A stretch of 64,000 bases of DNA. Origin: Bacillota bacterium (GTDB lineage: Bacteria > Bacillota > Clostridia > Christensenellales > SZUA-584). The first letter of the stretch is position 1, and every line of letters begins with the position of its first letter. The stretch spans positions 186,001 through 250,000 of the forward strand of contig JAEYZN010000012.1 in assembly GCA_023428025.1 (NCBI GenBank), given 5' to 3'. Made by a program: the position numbers and the translations under genes. Shown piece after piece: positions 38,896 to 47,585 of this stretch. The notes beneath the pieces were generated by a model that ran no database searches, was not told the DNA's origin, and was given only the letters and a program-made list of their open reading frames with translations.

Positions 38896-38961
38896 TCAAG
38901 TAAAAAGCTTCTTCAGTATTCCGCGCAGCAACCGAGGCGCTCTGATACAGTAAATCCTCAA
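38896..38961 (-). CDS. spoVM: Stage V sporulation protein M (SpoVM), 21 residues
   Basis: SpoVM is a tiny amphipathic helix that senses the curved forespore membrane and anchors the SpoIVA coat base. From TTG 38961 the peptide reads MRIYCIRAPRLLRGILKKLF plus Thr. It keeps the SpoVM pattern of start, hydrophobic/basic residues and Pro at position 9, then an amphipathic helix (Bacillus: MKFYTIKLPKFLGG). GGAGG lies 8 bases upstream; a GTG one codon earlier is an alternative start. Its place between thiN and rpmB is exactly that of spoVM in Bacillus. It is slightly shorter than the 26-residue Bacillus form. Confidence 0.85.
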   Translation of the reverse strand: MRIYCIRAPRLLRGILKKLFT

Positions 38962-38986
38962 CACACCCACCTCCATCTGATATCCG

Positions 38987-39148
38987 TCATAATTTTTTCA
39001 ACAGTACAAAGATTCCGCCGCCGATCAGTATGGCGCCCAGAAAGGCCAGCCACATCCAGTACGGCAGGAAGCAAATCAACAGTATAACGCCGATTGCAAT
39101 CAGAAAGACTGATATTATCCGCCGCATGATACAATTTCCGCAAAACAA
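38987..39148 (-). CDS. Small two-helix membrane protein between thiN and spoVM
   Basis: From TTG 39148, with GAGGTGA ideally spaced upstream, the ORF has 53 codons: MFCGNCIMRRIIS, then two hydrophobic segments around LPYWMWLAF, and a KKL end. An ATG at 39127 gives 46 residues but lacks a good site. The pattern of a basic start and two short helices is common in small Bacillota membrane proteins, but no function is known to me. It ends 25 bp before the spoVM start. Confidence 0.65.
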   Translation of the reverse strand: MFCGNCIMRRIISVFLIAIGVILLICFLPYWMWLAFLGAILIGGGIFVLLKKL

Positions 39149-39216
39149 GCTATCACCTCGCAATAAGCAGCACTGGATATTCTCTTATGTATCATACGAT
39201 TCGCCCGCGGGAAGTG

Positions 39217-39855
39217 TTACGCTTTTTCGGATATCTTGACAATAAGCGCCCAGCCGCCGTTTATCGTCAGCCTTGCGGGGCTTTTTAAGAATATGTTGCT
39301 GATGCCCCGCGCGGCGTCCGAGCGGAGCAAAAGGTTTTCCAGCGGATACATGAGATTGGTGGCGGTAACGGTGATGTCCCCCGCTATCGGGAGTATTGAG
39401 ACAGTCTGTCCGGGGATGCCGTTCAGCTCGTATTCGTCGCGGGCGGCTGTCAGCTCATGGACTTCGTCGATGATACGGCAATGTGCGCCCGCCCGTTCCG
39501 CCTTGATCAGCATAGCGAGGTTGCCCAGCGCATGGTCCAGCCTGAGGCCCAGCGCTCCCAGTATCACGATATCGTCCGCGCCGGATTCCAGCGCCAGATT
39601 CACCGCCGCCTCGGTATCCGTCTCGTTCTTGTGAACCGGCAGACGGACAAGGCGCGCGCCCGCAGCCTCCAGCTGCGAGACGCTGTCACTGTCCGCTGAG
39701 TCAAAATCCCCCACGAGCACATCCGGCACGGCGGAATACTTCACCAGCGTATCGGCAGCGCCATCCACGCATACGGTAAAGCCGGCATCCCTCAAATGCT
39801 CGAAAAGCAGTTCCTTTTCAGGCTGCGCGCCCGCTGTGACGATCAGGCATTTCAT
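39217..39855 (-). CDS. thiN: Thiamine pyrophosphokinase
   Basis: ThiN makes thiamine diphosphate from thiamine and ATP. The 212-residue protein shows VDGAADTL, PDVLVGDFDS, PVHKNETDTEAAVNLAL (catalytic DTE) and GALGLRLDHALGNL. It overlaps rpe by 4 bases. Order rsgA-rpe-thiN is typical. Confidence 0.95.
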   Translation of the reverse strand: MKCLIVTAGAQPEKELLFEHLRDAGFTVCVDGAADTLVKYSAVPDVLVGDFDSADSDSVSQLEAAGARLVRLPVHKNETDTEAAVNLALESGADDIVILGALGLRLDHALGNLAMLIKAERAGAHCRIIDEVHELTAARDEYELNGIPGQTVSILPIAGDITVTATNLMYPLENLLLRSDAARGISNIFLKSPARLTINGGWALIVKISEKA

Positions 39856-40502
39856 TGAGCTTGCTTTAACTGGCGGACCACCGATGCCGGATCAGCCGCA
39901 TCGAACACGGCGCTGCCCGCCACAATGACGTTCACGCCCGCTTCCGTGACCTGGCGGACGTTCCTTAAGCCGATGCCGCCGTCCATTTCAATGTCCACGC
40001 CGAGCCCCCTGGCGTCGATCATCCGCTTCAGTTCACTCGCTTTTCTCAGCGAATACGGGATAAAGCTCTGCCCGCCGAACCCCGGATTCACAGACATCAG
40101 CAGCACCATGTCAAGCTGATCCAGCACATATTCCAGCACACTCAGCGGCGTATGCGGGTTCAGCGCGACGCCACATTTTTTATCGGCGGACCGGATCAGC
40201 TGCAGCGTCCTGTCCAGATGTGTGGTGGCCTCTGCGTGAACGGTGATGATATCGGCCCCGGCGTTGGCGAAATCCACGACATATCTTTCCGGCGACTGCA
40301 CCATCAGATGCACGTCCAGCTTAAGGCCGGTGTGTTTGCGCAGATCGCGTATCATGTAAGCGCCAAACGAAATATTGGGTACGTACGTACCGTCCATCAC
40401 GTCGCAATGGACATAATCCGCACCGGCGGATTCCAGCAGCTTGACGGCATCATACATTTTGGTGAAGTCGGCCGAGAGCACGGACGGAGCCACTTTAATC
40501 AT
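39852..40502 (-). CDS. rpe: Ribulose-phosphate 3-epimerase
   Basis: Rpe interconverts ribulose 5-phosphate and xylulose 5-phosphate in the pentose phosphate pathway. The 216-residue barrel shows APSVLSADF, YVHCDVMDGTYVPNISFG, LDVHLMV, MSVNPGFGGQSFI and VDIEMDGGI, with all metal ligands (His, Asp) in place. It overlaps rsgA by 8 bases. Confidence 0.96.
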   Translation of the reverse strand: MIKVAPSVLSADFTKMYDAVKLLESAGADYVHCDVMDGTYVPNISFGAYMIRDLRKHTGLKLDVHLMVQSPERYVVDFANAGADIITVHAEATTHLDRTLQLIRSADKKCGVALNPHTPLSVLEYVLDQLDMVLLMSVNPGFGGQSFIPYSLRKASELKRMIDARGLGVDIEMDGGIGLRNVRQVTEAGVNVIVAGSAVFDAADPASVVRQLKQAQ

Positions 40503-41424
40503 ACTTCTTCTCCTTCATTTCCTGTAATTCTTTTAATATCGTCAGGTATCGCTGGTAGCGGCCCTCATGGATTAATCCCTTGCTGACAGCCTCTTTAACG
40601 CCGCACTGCGGCTCCTTGTCGTGCAGGCAGCCGGTAAAACGGCACTGATCTGAGAATTCCCTGAAATCATCGCAGCAGCCGCACAGCTGCTCCGGCAGCA
40701 TCTCGTCAGCCTCCAGAAACGAAAATCCTGGCGTGTCCACCACTGTCCCGGAGAAGTCATCCAGAATCATCAGCTCCGCATGGCGGGTGGTATGGCGTCC
40801 TCTGTCCACCTTTTTTGAGAGCCCGCCGGTGTTCAGCGACAGGCCGGAAAACAGCGCGTTGAGCAACGATGACTTTCCCGTCGCGGACTGCCCCGCAAAG
40901 CAGGTGCAGCGATTGGTCAGATGAGCCTTCAGAGACGGAAGCCCGTCCCCTGTCGCCGCCGATACGCACACAGACTCACAGACGTTTTTATATTCCTCCA
41001 TCAAAGCGGATATCTCTTCAGCCGTGGTCGCGTCGCATTTGTTGATCACGAGCAGCGGCTTGATGCCAGCCTTCTTCGCGCAGACGATCATCTTATCGCA
41101 CAGCACCTTGTCGATAACGGGCTTCTGCGCTGATACCACAATAGCGACCATATCGACGTTAGCCACGCGCGGTCGTTTCAGCTCATTCCGACGCGGCAGA
41201 ATTTCTTCAATGAATCCAGACGATGTTGTCTGCGGCGAAAAGGAGACCATATCGCCTGGAAGAGGCGTCATGCCGTCGATACGGAAACGCCCTCTGGCCT
41301 TGCACTCATGCGTGACATTGCTGTCATCCAGCACATAATAGAAACCGCCAATGCCTTTGAGTATCTGTCCCGTCAGCGTTCGGCCCTCATTTGACGTCGA
41401 TTGTATTGCTGTAGACTTCAACAT
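40495..41424 (-). CDS. rsgA: Ribosome small subunit-dependent GTPase RsgA
   Basis: RsgA is a circularly permuted GTPase that helps mature the 30S subunit. The 309-residue protein has an N-terminal OB fold, the G4 motif NKCD before the P-loop GQSATGKSS, then DTPGF, and a C-terminal zinc knuckle (CRFTGCLHDKEPQCGV). The ATG at 41424 overlaps the end of prkC by 38 bases, and no binding site is obvious, so the start is less certain than the rest. Confidence 0.94.
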   Translation of the reverse strand: MLKSTAIQSTSNEGRTLTGQILKGIGGFYYVLDDSNVTHECKARGRFRIDGMTPLPGDMVSFSPQTTSSGFIEEILPRRNELKRPRVANVDMVAIVVSAQKPVIDKVLCDKMIVCAKKAGIKPLLVINKCDATTAEEISALMEEYKNVCESVCVSAATGDGLPSLKAHLTNRCTCFAGQSATGKSSLLNALFSGLSLNTGGLSKKVDRGRHTTRHAELMILDDFSGTVVDTPGFSFLEADEMLPEQLCGCCDDFREFSDQCRFTGCLHDKEPQCGVKEAVSKGLIHEGRYQRYLTILKELQEMKEKKYD

Positions 41425-43222
41425 TGTTCAATAAAACCCTCACAGTCCTCTGGCCTGTTGACACGCAAAATACGCTGTAATCCAGACTGAGAACGCCCAC
41501 TTCCGGCTGCATCTCCTGCACAAAGCTCACCTTCCGTCCGTCAACCATATCCTCTACAACGATGCGCAAAATCGAATCCGGCTCCGGCACATTGATGGGC
41601 GCCGTCAGCTGTCCGCCGTACTTTTTGTCCGTATACGCGCTGATCCACAGGGTGATCTCGTTTGTAAAGGGCGTTTGTATGCCCTGCTCGGGGCTTTGCG
41701 ACGTCACCGTGCCCGGCGGCAGGCTGCTCTCCTGTTCGTAAACAAAATAATTGTTGAACCCTGCGTCAACAAGACGCGATATGGCCGGACCCAGCAGCTG
41801 GTTGGTAAGCTGCGGGACTGCCCCGCTGGGCGCGCTCTCCCCCGACACGATCAGACTGACGGCGTCTCCTTCGGATACAACAGTATCCGCTTCGGGAGAC
41901 TGAGCAACCACATGGCCTGCCTCCACGTCCTCTATGGATTCATAGGATACATTATCCACGCTGAGCCCCATCTGCCCAATTATCGCGGTGGCCTCATCGA
42001 GACTCAGATCAAACACATCCGGCATCAGGAGATCAGATGGCCCGCTGGAAATCGTCAGCGTTACGGTATCGCCCCTGCGCACCTGGCTGCCTCCCGGCGG
42101 CGACTGAGAAATCACAACGCCCATGGCGGTCGTTTCGCTGGACTCAAAGACGGTGGATATTTGAAAGCCCTGGCCAAGAATACGATCGGTCGCTGTATCG
42201 AGATCAAGTCCGGACGTCTCGGGAACGGATATGGTTTCCTGGGCGGCCCTACTGATGGCCTCGGCACTGAAAACAGCCGCGAGCGCAACGCCCACGATCA
42301 GCACAACGAGCACACAGATTTTCCATATTTTGAACTTGCGCAGCAAATGACTGCGGTTTCCCGGTAACGCTGCATACTGGTATGGAAGTTCGATGAATTC
42401 CCCGCTCGGGTCCACCAAGGCTCTGACGAGGTCGTCCCGGAAGGCATCCATCGAACGGTACCTGTCCCTTTTGTTCTTGCTGGTGGCTTTCAGTATGATC
42501 TTGTTGATAGAGGCGGATAAAGCCGGATTTTTCAACACCGGGGCTGTAATCTGCTCATTTATATGCTTCAAGGCGACCGAAACCGTCTGATCTCCCGTAT
42601 ACGGAAGTTCACCGGTCGTCATCTCATACAGCATGATACCCAGCGAATAGATGTCCGTCCGCGCGTCCACGTTCTCGCCGCGCGCCTGCTCGGGCGAAAT
42701 ATAATAGACGGAGCCGATCACCTGTGATTCACTCTCATTTTTTGCCGACAGACTCTTTGCGATGCCAAAATCGGTCACTTTGGCCCGATTGTCCGTATCG
42801 ATCATGATGTTCTGCGGTTTGATATCCCGGTGGATGATGCCGCGTTTATGAGCCGAAGAAAGCGCGGAACAGACCTGGATAGCATATTGTACGGCTTCCT
42901 TCTCTTCTGTGATCTGCTGGTGGTCGATGACGGACTTGAGTGTTCGCCCTTCAACGAACTCCATGACCATATAGTAGATACCCTCGTCGCATCCGATATC
43001 GGTGACGCGCACGATACCGTCATGCTCAAGAGAAAAGGCAGCGGCGGCTTCCTTTTTAAAACGATTCACGTATTCCGTATTGTCGGAAAACTTTTCCTTA
43101 AGAACTTTGACAGCGACAAACGCCCCCGTCTTTTTGCACAGGGCTTTATAGATAAAGGCCATGCCGCCCGTATCGATGAGTTCCAGGACCGTATACCGGC
43201 CTCCCAATACGCGGCCGATCAT
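41387..43222 (-). CDS. prkC: Ser/Thr protein kinase PrkC with PASTA repeats
   Basis: PrkC senses muropeptides and beta-lactams outside the cell and controls growth, wall synthesis and spore germination. The 611-residue protein has a Hanks-type kinase domain (Gly-rich DTGGMAFIYKA, VAVK, HRDIKPQN, DFGIAK), a membrane helix at about 309-330, then about three PASTA repeats (around ISVPETSGLDLDTA, LLMPDVFDLSLDEA and PQLTNQLLG) and a C-terminal beta domain. It overlaps prpC by 4 bases. Confidence 0.95.
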   Translation of the reverse strand: MIGRVLGGRYTVLELIDTGGMAFIYKALCKKTGAFVAVKVLKEKFSDNTEYVNRFKKEAAAAFSLEHDGIVRVTDIGCDEGIYYMVMEFVEGRTLKSVIDHQQITEEKEAVQYAIQVCSALSSAHKRGIIHRDIKPQNIMIDTDNRAKVTDFGIAKSLSAKNESESQVIGSVYYISPEQARGENVDARTDIYSLGIMLYEMTTGELPYTGDQTVSVALKHINEQITAPVLKNPALSASINKIILKATSKNKRDRYRSMDAFRDDLVRALVDPSGEFIELPYQYAALPGNRSHLLRKFKIWKICVLVVLIVGVALAAVFSAEAISRAAQETISVPETSGLDLDTATDRILGQGFQISTVFESSETTAMGVVISQSPPGGSQVRRGDTVTLTISSGPSDLLMPDVFDLSLDEATAIIGQMGLSVDNVSYESIEDVEAGHVVAQSPEADTVVSEGDAVSLIVSGESAPSGAVPQLTNQLLGPAISRLVDAGFNNYFVYEQESSLPPGTVTSQSPEQGIQTPFTNEITLWISAYTDKKYGGQLTAPINVPEPDSILRIVVEDMVDGRKVSFVQEMQPEVGVLSLDYSVFCVSTGQRTVRVLLNNVEVYSNTIDVK

Positions 43223-43944
43223 ACGTATCCACCATCCGTTTCTGCAATCACGACGCTGATGTTGTCTGTGCCGCCGGCGGCCAAAGACGCTTCGATCAAC
43301 TTGTCAGCGGCTTCCGGGATGCCATTCTTCAATATTTCCGTGATCGTTTCATCCGTGACAGCATTGTTTAACCCGTCGCTGCAAAGCAAAAGGACATCGC
43401 CTGTCAATAGATCGATGGTCAATACATCCGGCTGCACTTCGTTTTCCGTACCGATGGCGCGCGTGATGATGTTGCGGTGCGGATGCCGCAGCGCTTCTTC
43501 TTTGGTGATATAGCCGCTTTCGATAAGGATCTGGACATAGGAATGGTCTTTTGTCAGCTGCTCAAGCTGCCCGTTTCTGAATAAATAAGCCCGCGAATCG
43601 CCCACATGGCCGATGATCGCTTCGTCATCGCGTATCAGCACAAGCGTTGCTGTGGAGCCCATACCCTTCAGCTCTTTATCACGGCAGGCCTTTTCCCAGA
43701 CATTTTTATTGGAGAGTGACAGAACGTGTATGATATCGTCCGGTGTGAGCTGCGCAAGCGGTTTTTCCTCCAGATACAATCTGGACGTATCGATGACGAT
43801 GCCGCTCGCCACCTCGCCGCCGTTGTGCCCGCCCATTCCGTCAGCCACAATGGCAAAGAAACCGTCGTTCAATTCGGCCGCGTAACAGCTGTCTTCATTC
43901 TTTTTGCGGACAAGCCCGATATGTGTTCTTGTGTAAAAAGTCAT
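43219..43944 (-). CDS. prpC: PP2C-type protein phosphatase PrpC
   Basis: PrpC is the Mn-dependent phosphatase that reverses PrkC. The 241-residue protein shows the PP2C motifs HIGLVRKKNEDS, IVADGMGGHNGGEVAS, GHVGDSRAYL, LLLCSDGLNN and GGTDNISVV. ATG 43944 overlaps the rlmN stop as ATGA; an upstream in-frame extension is in rlmN. Confidence 0.95.
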   Translation of the reverse strand: MTFYTRTHIGLVRKKNEDSCYAAELNDGFFAIVADGMGGHNGGEVASGIVIDTSRLYLEEKPLAQLTPDDIIHVLSLSNKNVWEKACRDKELKGMGSTATLVLIRDDEAIIGHVGDSRAYLFRNGQLEQLTKDHSYVQILIESGYITKEEALRHPHRNIITRAIGTENEVQPDVLTIDLLTGDVLLLCSDGLNNAVTDETITEILKNGIPEAADKLIEASLAAGGTDNISVVIAETDGGYV

Positions 43945-44945
43945 TTTCCCTCTCGTTTCAGCTTCAATTGTCCGCACGCGCCTTCAATCTCGCTGCCCAG
44001 CGCGCGCCGCATCGTGGCACTCAATCCATCCTTCTCCAGTGCCGCGACGAAAGCATAGGCTTCCTTTTCGGAAGGCGGCTGGTATGACCCTGCCGCGCTG
44101 TTCAGCGGGATCACGTTGATGTGGCAATTCAGGCCTTTCAGCAGGCGTTTCAAAGCCTGCCTGTCCCCGGTTCCGTCGTTGAAGCCCTTGATCAGCGTGT
44201 ATTCAATTATAACGCGCCGTCCTGTTTTTTTAAAGTACTCAGCGGCAGCATCGATGATTTGTTTCACCGAATAGGCTTTGGCGACCGGCATGATAACGCG
44301 CCTTTTTTCGTCTGTGGCGGAGTGAAGCGAGATGCAAAGCGTCAGCGGCAGGCCTTCTTCCGCCAGTTTTCTGATGCCCGGCACCAGACCGCAGGTGGAC
44401 AGCGATATGTGCCGCATGCCAATGCCGAAATCCGATTGCAGCGCGCGCACAAATGCGAGCACATTCGCGAGGTTGTCCAGCGGCTCACCCGAGCCCATCA
44501 GCACCACGTTGGAGATATTGCCGTCTTCACTCGCTGCGATCAGCTGGGAGAGCATTTCTGCTGTCGTCAGGTTCCTGACCAGTCCGTTTGCGCCCGATGC
44601 GCAGAAAGCGCAACCCATCGCGCAGCCCAGCTGCGTAGACACGCAAAGCGTGCGCCCGTGGTGGTATTGCATCATGACGCATTCCACCAGCCCGCCGCCT
44701 GCCAGCGCCAGCAGGTATTTGATGGTCCCATCCTTGGCGATGTGCTTCTCCTCAATGCGCGCATACCCTTCGCCGTGCGTCTGCCGCAGCTTTTCACGCA
44801 GGTCCTTGGGCAGATTGGTCATGCCCTCAAACGGGACGCCTTTTATCAGCCAGCTTTTCAGCTGCTTCGCGACAAAGGGTTTTCCACCCAGCTCGGTAAT
44901 CAGCGCTTCCAGCTCTTTTATGGTTAAGGAAAGCAACTCATTCAT
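43941..44945 (-). CDS. rlmN: Dual-specificity 23S rRNA/tRNA adenine-C2 methyltransferase RlmN
   Basis: RlmN is a radical-SAM enzyme methylating A2503 of 23S rRNA and A37 of some tRNAs. The 334-residue protein shows the CAMGCAFC (CX3CX2C) cluster motif, GSGEPLDN, SLHSATDEKR and IIEYTLIKGFND. It overlaps rsmB by 8 bases. Confidence 0.95.
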   Translation of the reverse strand: MNELLSLTIKELEALITELGGKPFVAKQLKSWLIKGVPFEGMTNLPKDLREKLRQTHGEGYARIEEKHIAKDGTIKYLLALAGGGLVECVMMQYHHGRTLCVSTQLGCAMGCAFCASGANGLVRNLTTAEMLSQLIAASEDGNISNVVLMGSGEPLDNLANVLAFVRALQSDFGIGMRHISLSTCGLVPGIRKLAEEGLPLTLCISLHSATDEKRRVIMPVAKAYSVKQIIDAAAEYFKKTGRRVIIEYTLIKGFNDGTGDRQALKRLLKGLNCHINVIPLNSAAGSYQPPSEKEAYAFVAALEKDGLSATMRRALGSEIEGACGQLKLKREGK

Positions 44946-46203
44946 GTCTCTTCATCACCGCTATATAGAACCCGTCAGAATTTTCGATGTGCGGATAAAG
45001 CGTTACGGGGCTTCCCTTATAATCATAGCCAAGGCTGCGTTGGATAAACGCGTCCGTCACACCTTCGTTTTCCTCTTTGTTGATGGAACAGGTGGAGTAA
45101 ACAAGCCGTCCGCCCGGCTTCACGTATTTTGCACAGACGTAAAGTATTTCTTTCTGCAGCTGCTGGAGTGAAACGATATCTTCCGGCTTTCGCGTATACC
45201 GAATGTCCGGGCTGTGTGCCATCAGGCCGGATGCACTGCACGGCGCGTCCACCAGCACCACATCGAAATGGCCGGAGAGCGTCGGTTCAAAACTGCTCGC
45301 GTCGTGTTCGGCAGTGCGGGCGCTCACGCCCAAACGCTCGAAGTTCTTACGCATCATATCGATGCGGTGTGCGTGTACATCCCATGCGATGATGTCCAGC
45401 CGGCCTCCGGCCAGCGCCGCGGCATACGTGCTTTTGCCGCCCGGCGCGGCGCAGCAGTCCAGCAGCTTCTCTCCTTTTTGTATGCCTGCCGCCAATACTG
45501 CCTTCATGGCGCTTTCGGACTGTACCGCGATCCAGCCGTCCCGATATATCGGCAGGCTTTCTATATCCGAAAGTCCGCTTACGGCGTACGCCCCTGGCAC
45601 CCGCCCCTTTTCGTATTCCAGCCCCAGGTTTTTCAGTTCGGCTTCCAGCGCTTCGACGGTCGTTTTGAGCGTGTTGGCCCGTATGGTCGTCGTATGCGGC
45701 GCGCGGTACGACAGCAACGCTTCCGCAAAGTCGTATCCGAAGTCCGCGATGTATTTCTCACACATCCACGGCGGGTAGCTGCATTTAACGGACAGCGCTT
45801 GGGCATTTCGTCCTTCCGGATAACGGATGGAATTCTTGCCCTTGTCCAGCGCACGCAGTACCGCGTTGACAAAGCCGGATGTCTGCGGCTTTGCCTTTTT
45901 TGCCAGAGCCACGCTTTCGTTGACGGCGGCGTGTGTGCCGACATTCATATAGAGAAGCTGGCACGCGCCCAGGCGCAGTATGTTGCGCACGCTGCCGTGG
46001 ACGCGGGCGGATTTGATAAACTCGCTGAGCGCATAGTCGATGCGGATGAGATTCTCCAATGTGGTGAGCACCAGCCGCGTGGCAAAACGCCGGTCTTCCC
46101 CGGCAAAGACCGATGGAAGATGCTTCTTCAGAGCAAGGGCTGTATAGGCGCCGTCCCGCGTCACCGCTGTCAGCGCCTCAAAAGCGGCCTGGCGTGCGTT
46201 CAT
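44938..46203 (-). CDS. rsmB: 16S rRNA (cytosine-967-C5) methyltransferase RsmB
   Basis: The 421-residue protein has a NusB-like N-terminal domain (NARQAAFEALTAV) and a C-terminal methyltransferase with CCAAPGGKST, VDAPCSASG and the catalytic YSTCSINKEENE. ATG 46203 overlaps the fmt stop as ATGA; the longer ORF above it lies in fmt and is rejected. Confidence 0.95.
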   Translation of the reverse strand: MNARQAAFEALTAVTRDGAYTALALKKHLPSVFAGEDRRFATRLVLTTLENLIRIDYALSEFIKSARVHGSVRNILRLGACQLLYMNVGTHAAVNESVALAKKAKPQTSGFVNAVLRALDKGKNSIRYPEGRNAQALSVKCSYPPWMCEKYIADFGYDFAEALLSYRAPHTTTIRANTLKTTVEALEAELKNLGLEYEKGRVPGAYAVSGLSDIESLPIYRDGWIAVQSESAMKAVLAAGIQKGEKLLDCCAAPGGKSTYAAALAGGRLDIIAWDVHAHRIDMMRKNFERLGVSARTAEHDASSFEPTLSGHFDVVLVDAPCSASGLMAHSPDIRYTRKPEDIVSLQQLQKEILYVCAKYVKPGGRLVYSTCSINKEENEGVTDAFIQRSLGYDYKGSPVTLYPHIENSDGFYIAVMKRHE

Positions 46204-47123
46204 AGGCAGACGCTTCCTGAGAGCGACTTGCCGCAGAAGTATTCTTTGGGCGTCATGCGGCGGCAGCAGGGCGCCTGCATCTCCTCCACGCGCAGCAAAC
46301 CGCCACCCGTGCCGATGAGCAGACCGCACTTGTTGTCCGACTGCACGATGTGCCCCGGCTCGGCCGATCCCGGCTCCACGCTGGCGCGCCATATCTTGAT
46401 AACCTCATCGCCAACGTTCGCATAGGCGCCCATTACCGGGTCCAGCGCGCGCACAAGGTTATGGATATCATGAGAAGACCTTGTCCAATCGATAAGCCCC
46501 AGCTCTTTGGACAGCGGCGGGTAATAGCTGGATTGCGCGTGATCCTGCGGGATGCGGTTGGCTGTTCCGGTCAGAATGCTTTTAAGCGTGCGCGAGAGCA
46601 ATTTCGCCCCCATGTCGGCAAGCGTTTCGTACAGCTCGCCGCCTGTTGTGTCTTCCCCGATGGCAACCTCCTGCATCGATATGATATCGCCTGTGTCCAG
46701 GCCTTCGTTCATGTACATGATGGTGACGCCTGTGCGCGTTTCACCGTTGATGATGGCCCACTGGATGGGCGCGGCGCCACGGTATTTAGGCAGCAGTGAC
46801 GCGTGGACGTTGATGCAGCCCATCGGCGGCATATCCAGAATCTCCCTGGAGAGTATCTGCCCAAACGCCGCCGTCACGATAAGGTCCGGCCTAAGCGCCC
46901 GCAAAGCTGCGACGCCCTCGGGCGTTTTTATTTTCTGGAACTGCAGCACCGGTATGCCGTGCTTCTCCGCGAGCGGTTTGACAGGCGGCGGCGTCAGCTT
47001 ATGCCCCCGTCCGCTCTTGCGGTCGGGCTGGGTGACGACAGCCGCTATTTCATACCCGTCGCCGATCAGCGACCTGAGACTGGGCACTGCAAACTGCGGC
47101 GTTCCCATAAATACGATCTTCAT
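46200..47123 (-). CDS. fmt: Methionyl-tRNA formyltransferase
   Basis: Fmt formylates initiator Met-tRNA. The 307-residue protein shows FMGTPQFAVPSL, TAAFGQIL, INVHASLLPKYRGAAPIQWAI (formyl-donor site) and a C-terminal beta domain (LVRALDPVMGAY). ATG 47123 has GAGGAG 7 bases upstream. The end of def overlaps its start by 74 bases. Confidence 0.95.
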   Translation of the reverse strand: MKIVFMGTPQFAVPSLRSLIGDGYEIAAVVTQPDRKSGRGHKLTPPPVKPLAEKHGIPVLQFQKIKTPEGVAALRALRPDLIVTAAFGQILSREILDMPPMGCINVHASLLPKYRGAAPIQWAIINGETRTGVTIMYMNEGLDTGDIISMQEVAIGEDTTGGELYETLADMGAKLLSRTLKSILTGTANRIPQDHAQSSYYPPLSKELGLIDWTRSSHDIHNLVRALDPVMGAYANVGDEVIKIWRASVEPGSAEPGHIVQSDNKCGLLIGTGGGLLRVEEMQAPCCRRMTPKEYFCGKSLSGSVCL

Positions 47124-47574
47124 TGTGTTTCTCCTCAATCATCTTATCCACAAAAAGCACGCCGTCCAGATGGTCGATCTCATGGCAGAATATGCGGGCC
47201 ATGACGCCGGTGACGTCCATCTTATGACGTTTTCCGTTTCTGTCCACATAAGCCACGGTAATGGTTTCCGGTCGTTTCACCAATCCCCGGACGCCCGGCA
47301 CCGACAGGCAGCCCTCCTCCGCGACAGATTCGCCGGAAGCCGCCAGTATGCGCGGGTTAATCAGCTCATAGAATTGTTCGCCGTACTCCACCACGGCAAT
47401 GCGCCGGAGCACGCCCACCTGCGGCGCGGCAAGGCCCACGCCCTCCGCCACATGCAGTGTTTCCTTCATATCGTCAAGCAACGCCAAAACGTGCTTATTG
47501 ATGCATTTGACTTCGCGCGAGGTTTTACGCAGCGTTGCATTTTTCGTCCCCGTCACCAAATCGCTGATCGCCAT
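47050..47574 (-). CDS. def: Peptide deformylase
   Basis: Def removes the formyl group from nascent proteins. The 174-residue protein shows all three motifs: GVGLAAPQVG, EEGCLSVPG and HEIDHLDG. ATG 47574 has GGAGG 5 bases upstream. The last roughly 24 residues (from about NEDRIYGNAA) are in a region that is also fmt coding sequence in another frame, so the C-terminal tail is probably not conserved. Confidence 0.94.
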   Translation of the reverse strand: MAISDLVTGTKNATLRKTSREVKCINKHVLALLDDMKETLHVAEGVGLAAPQVGVLRRIAVVEYGEQFYELINPRILAASGESVAEEGCLSVPGVRGLVKRPETITVAYVDRNGKRHKMDVTGVMARIFCHEIDHLDGVLFVDKMIEEKHNEDRIYGNAAVCSAQSQVADRRRV

Positions 47575-47585
47575 AGATGCCTCCA

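Noticed and set aside
38958..39143. 61-codon minus-strand ORF
   Set aside because: It overlaps spoVM and the small membrane protein in another frame and lacks a start signal.
45214..46425. Plus-strand ORF of 403 codons
   Set aside because: Antisense to rsmB, which has its catalytic Cys motifs intact.
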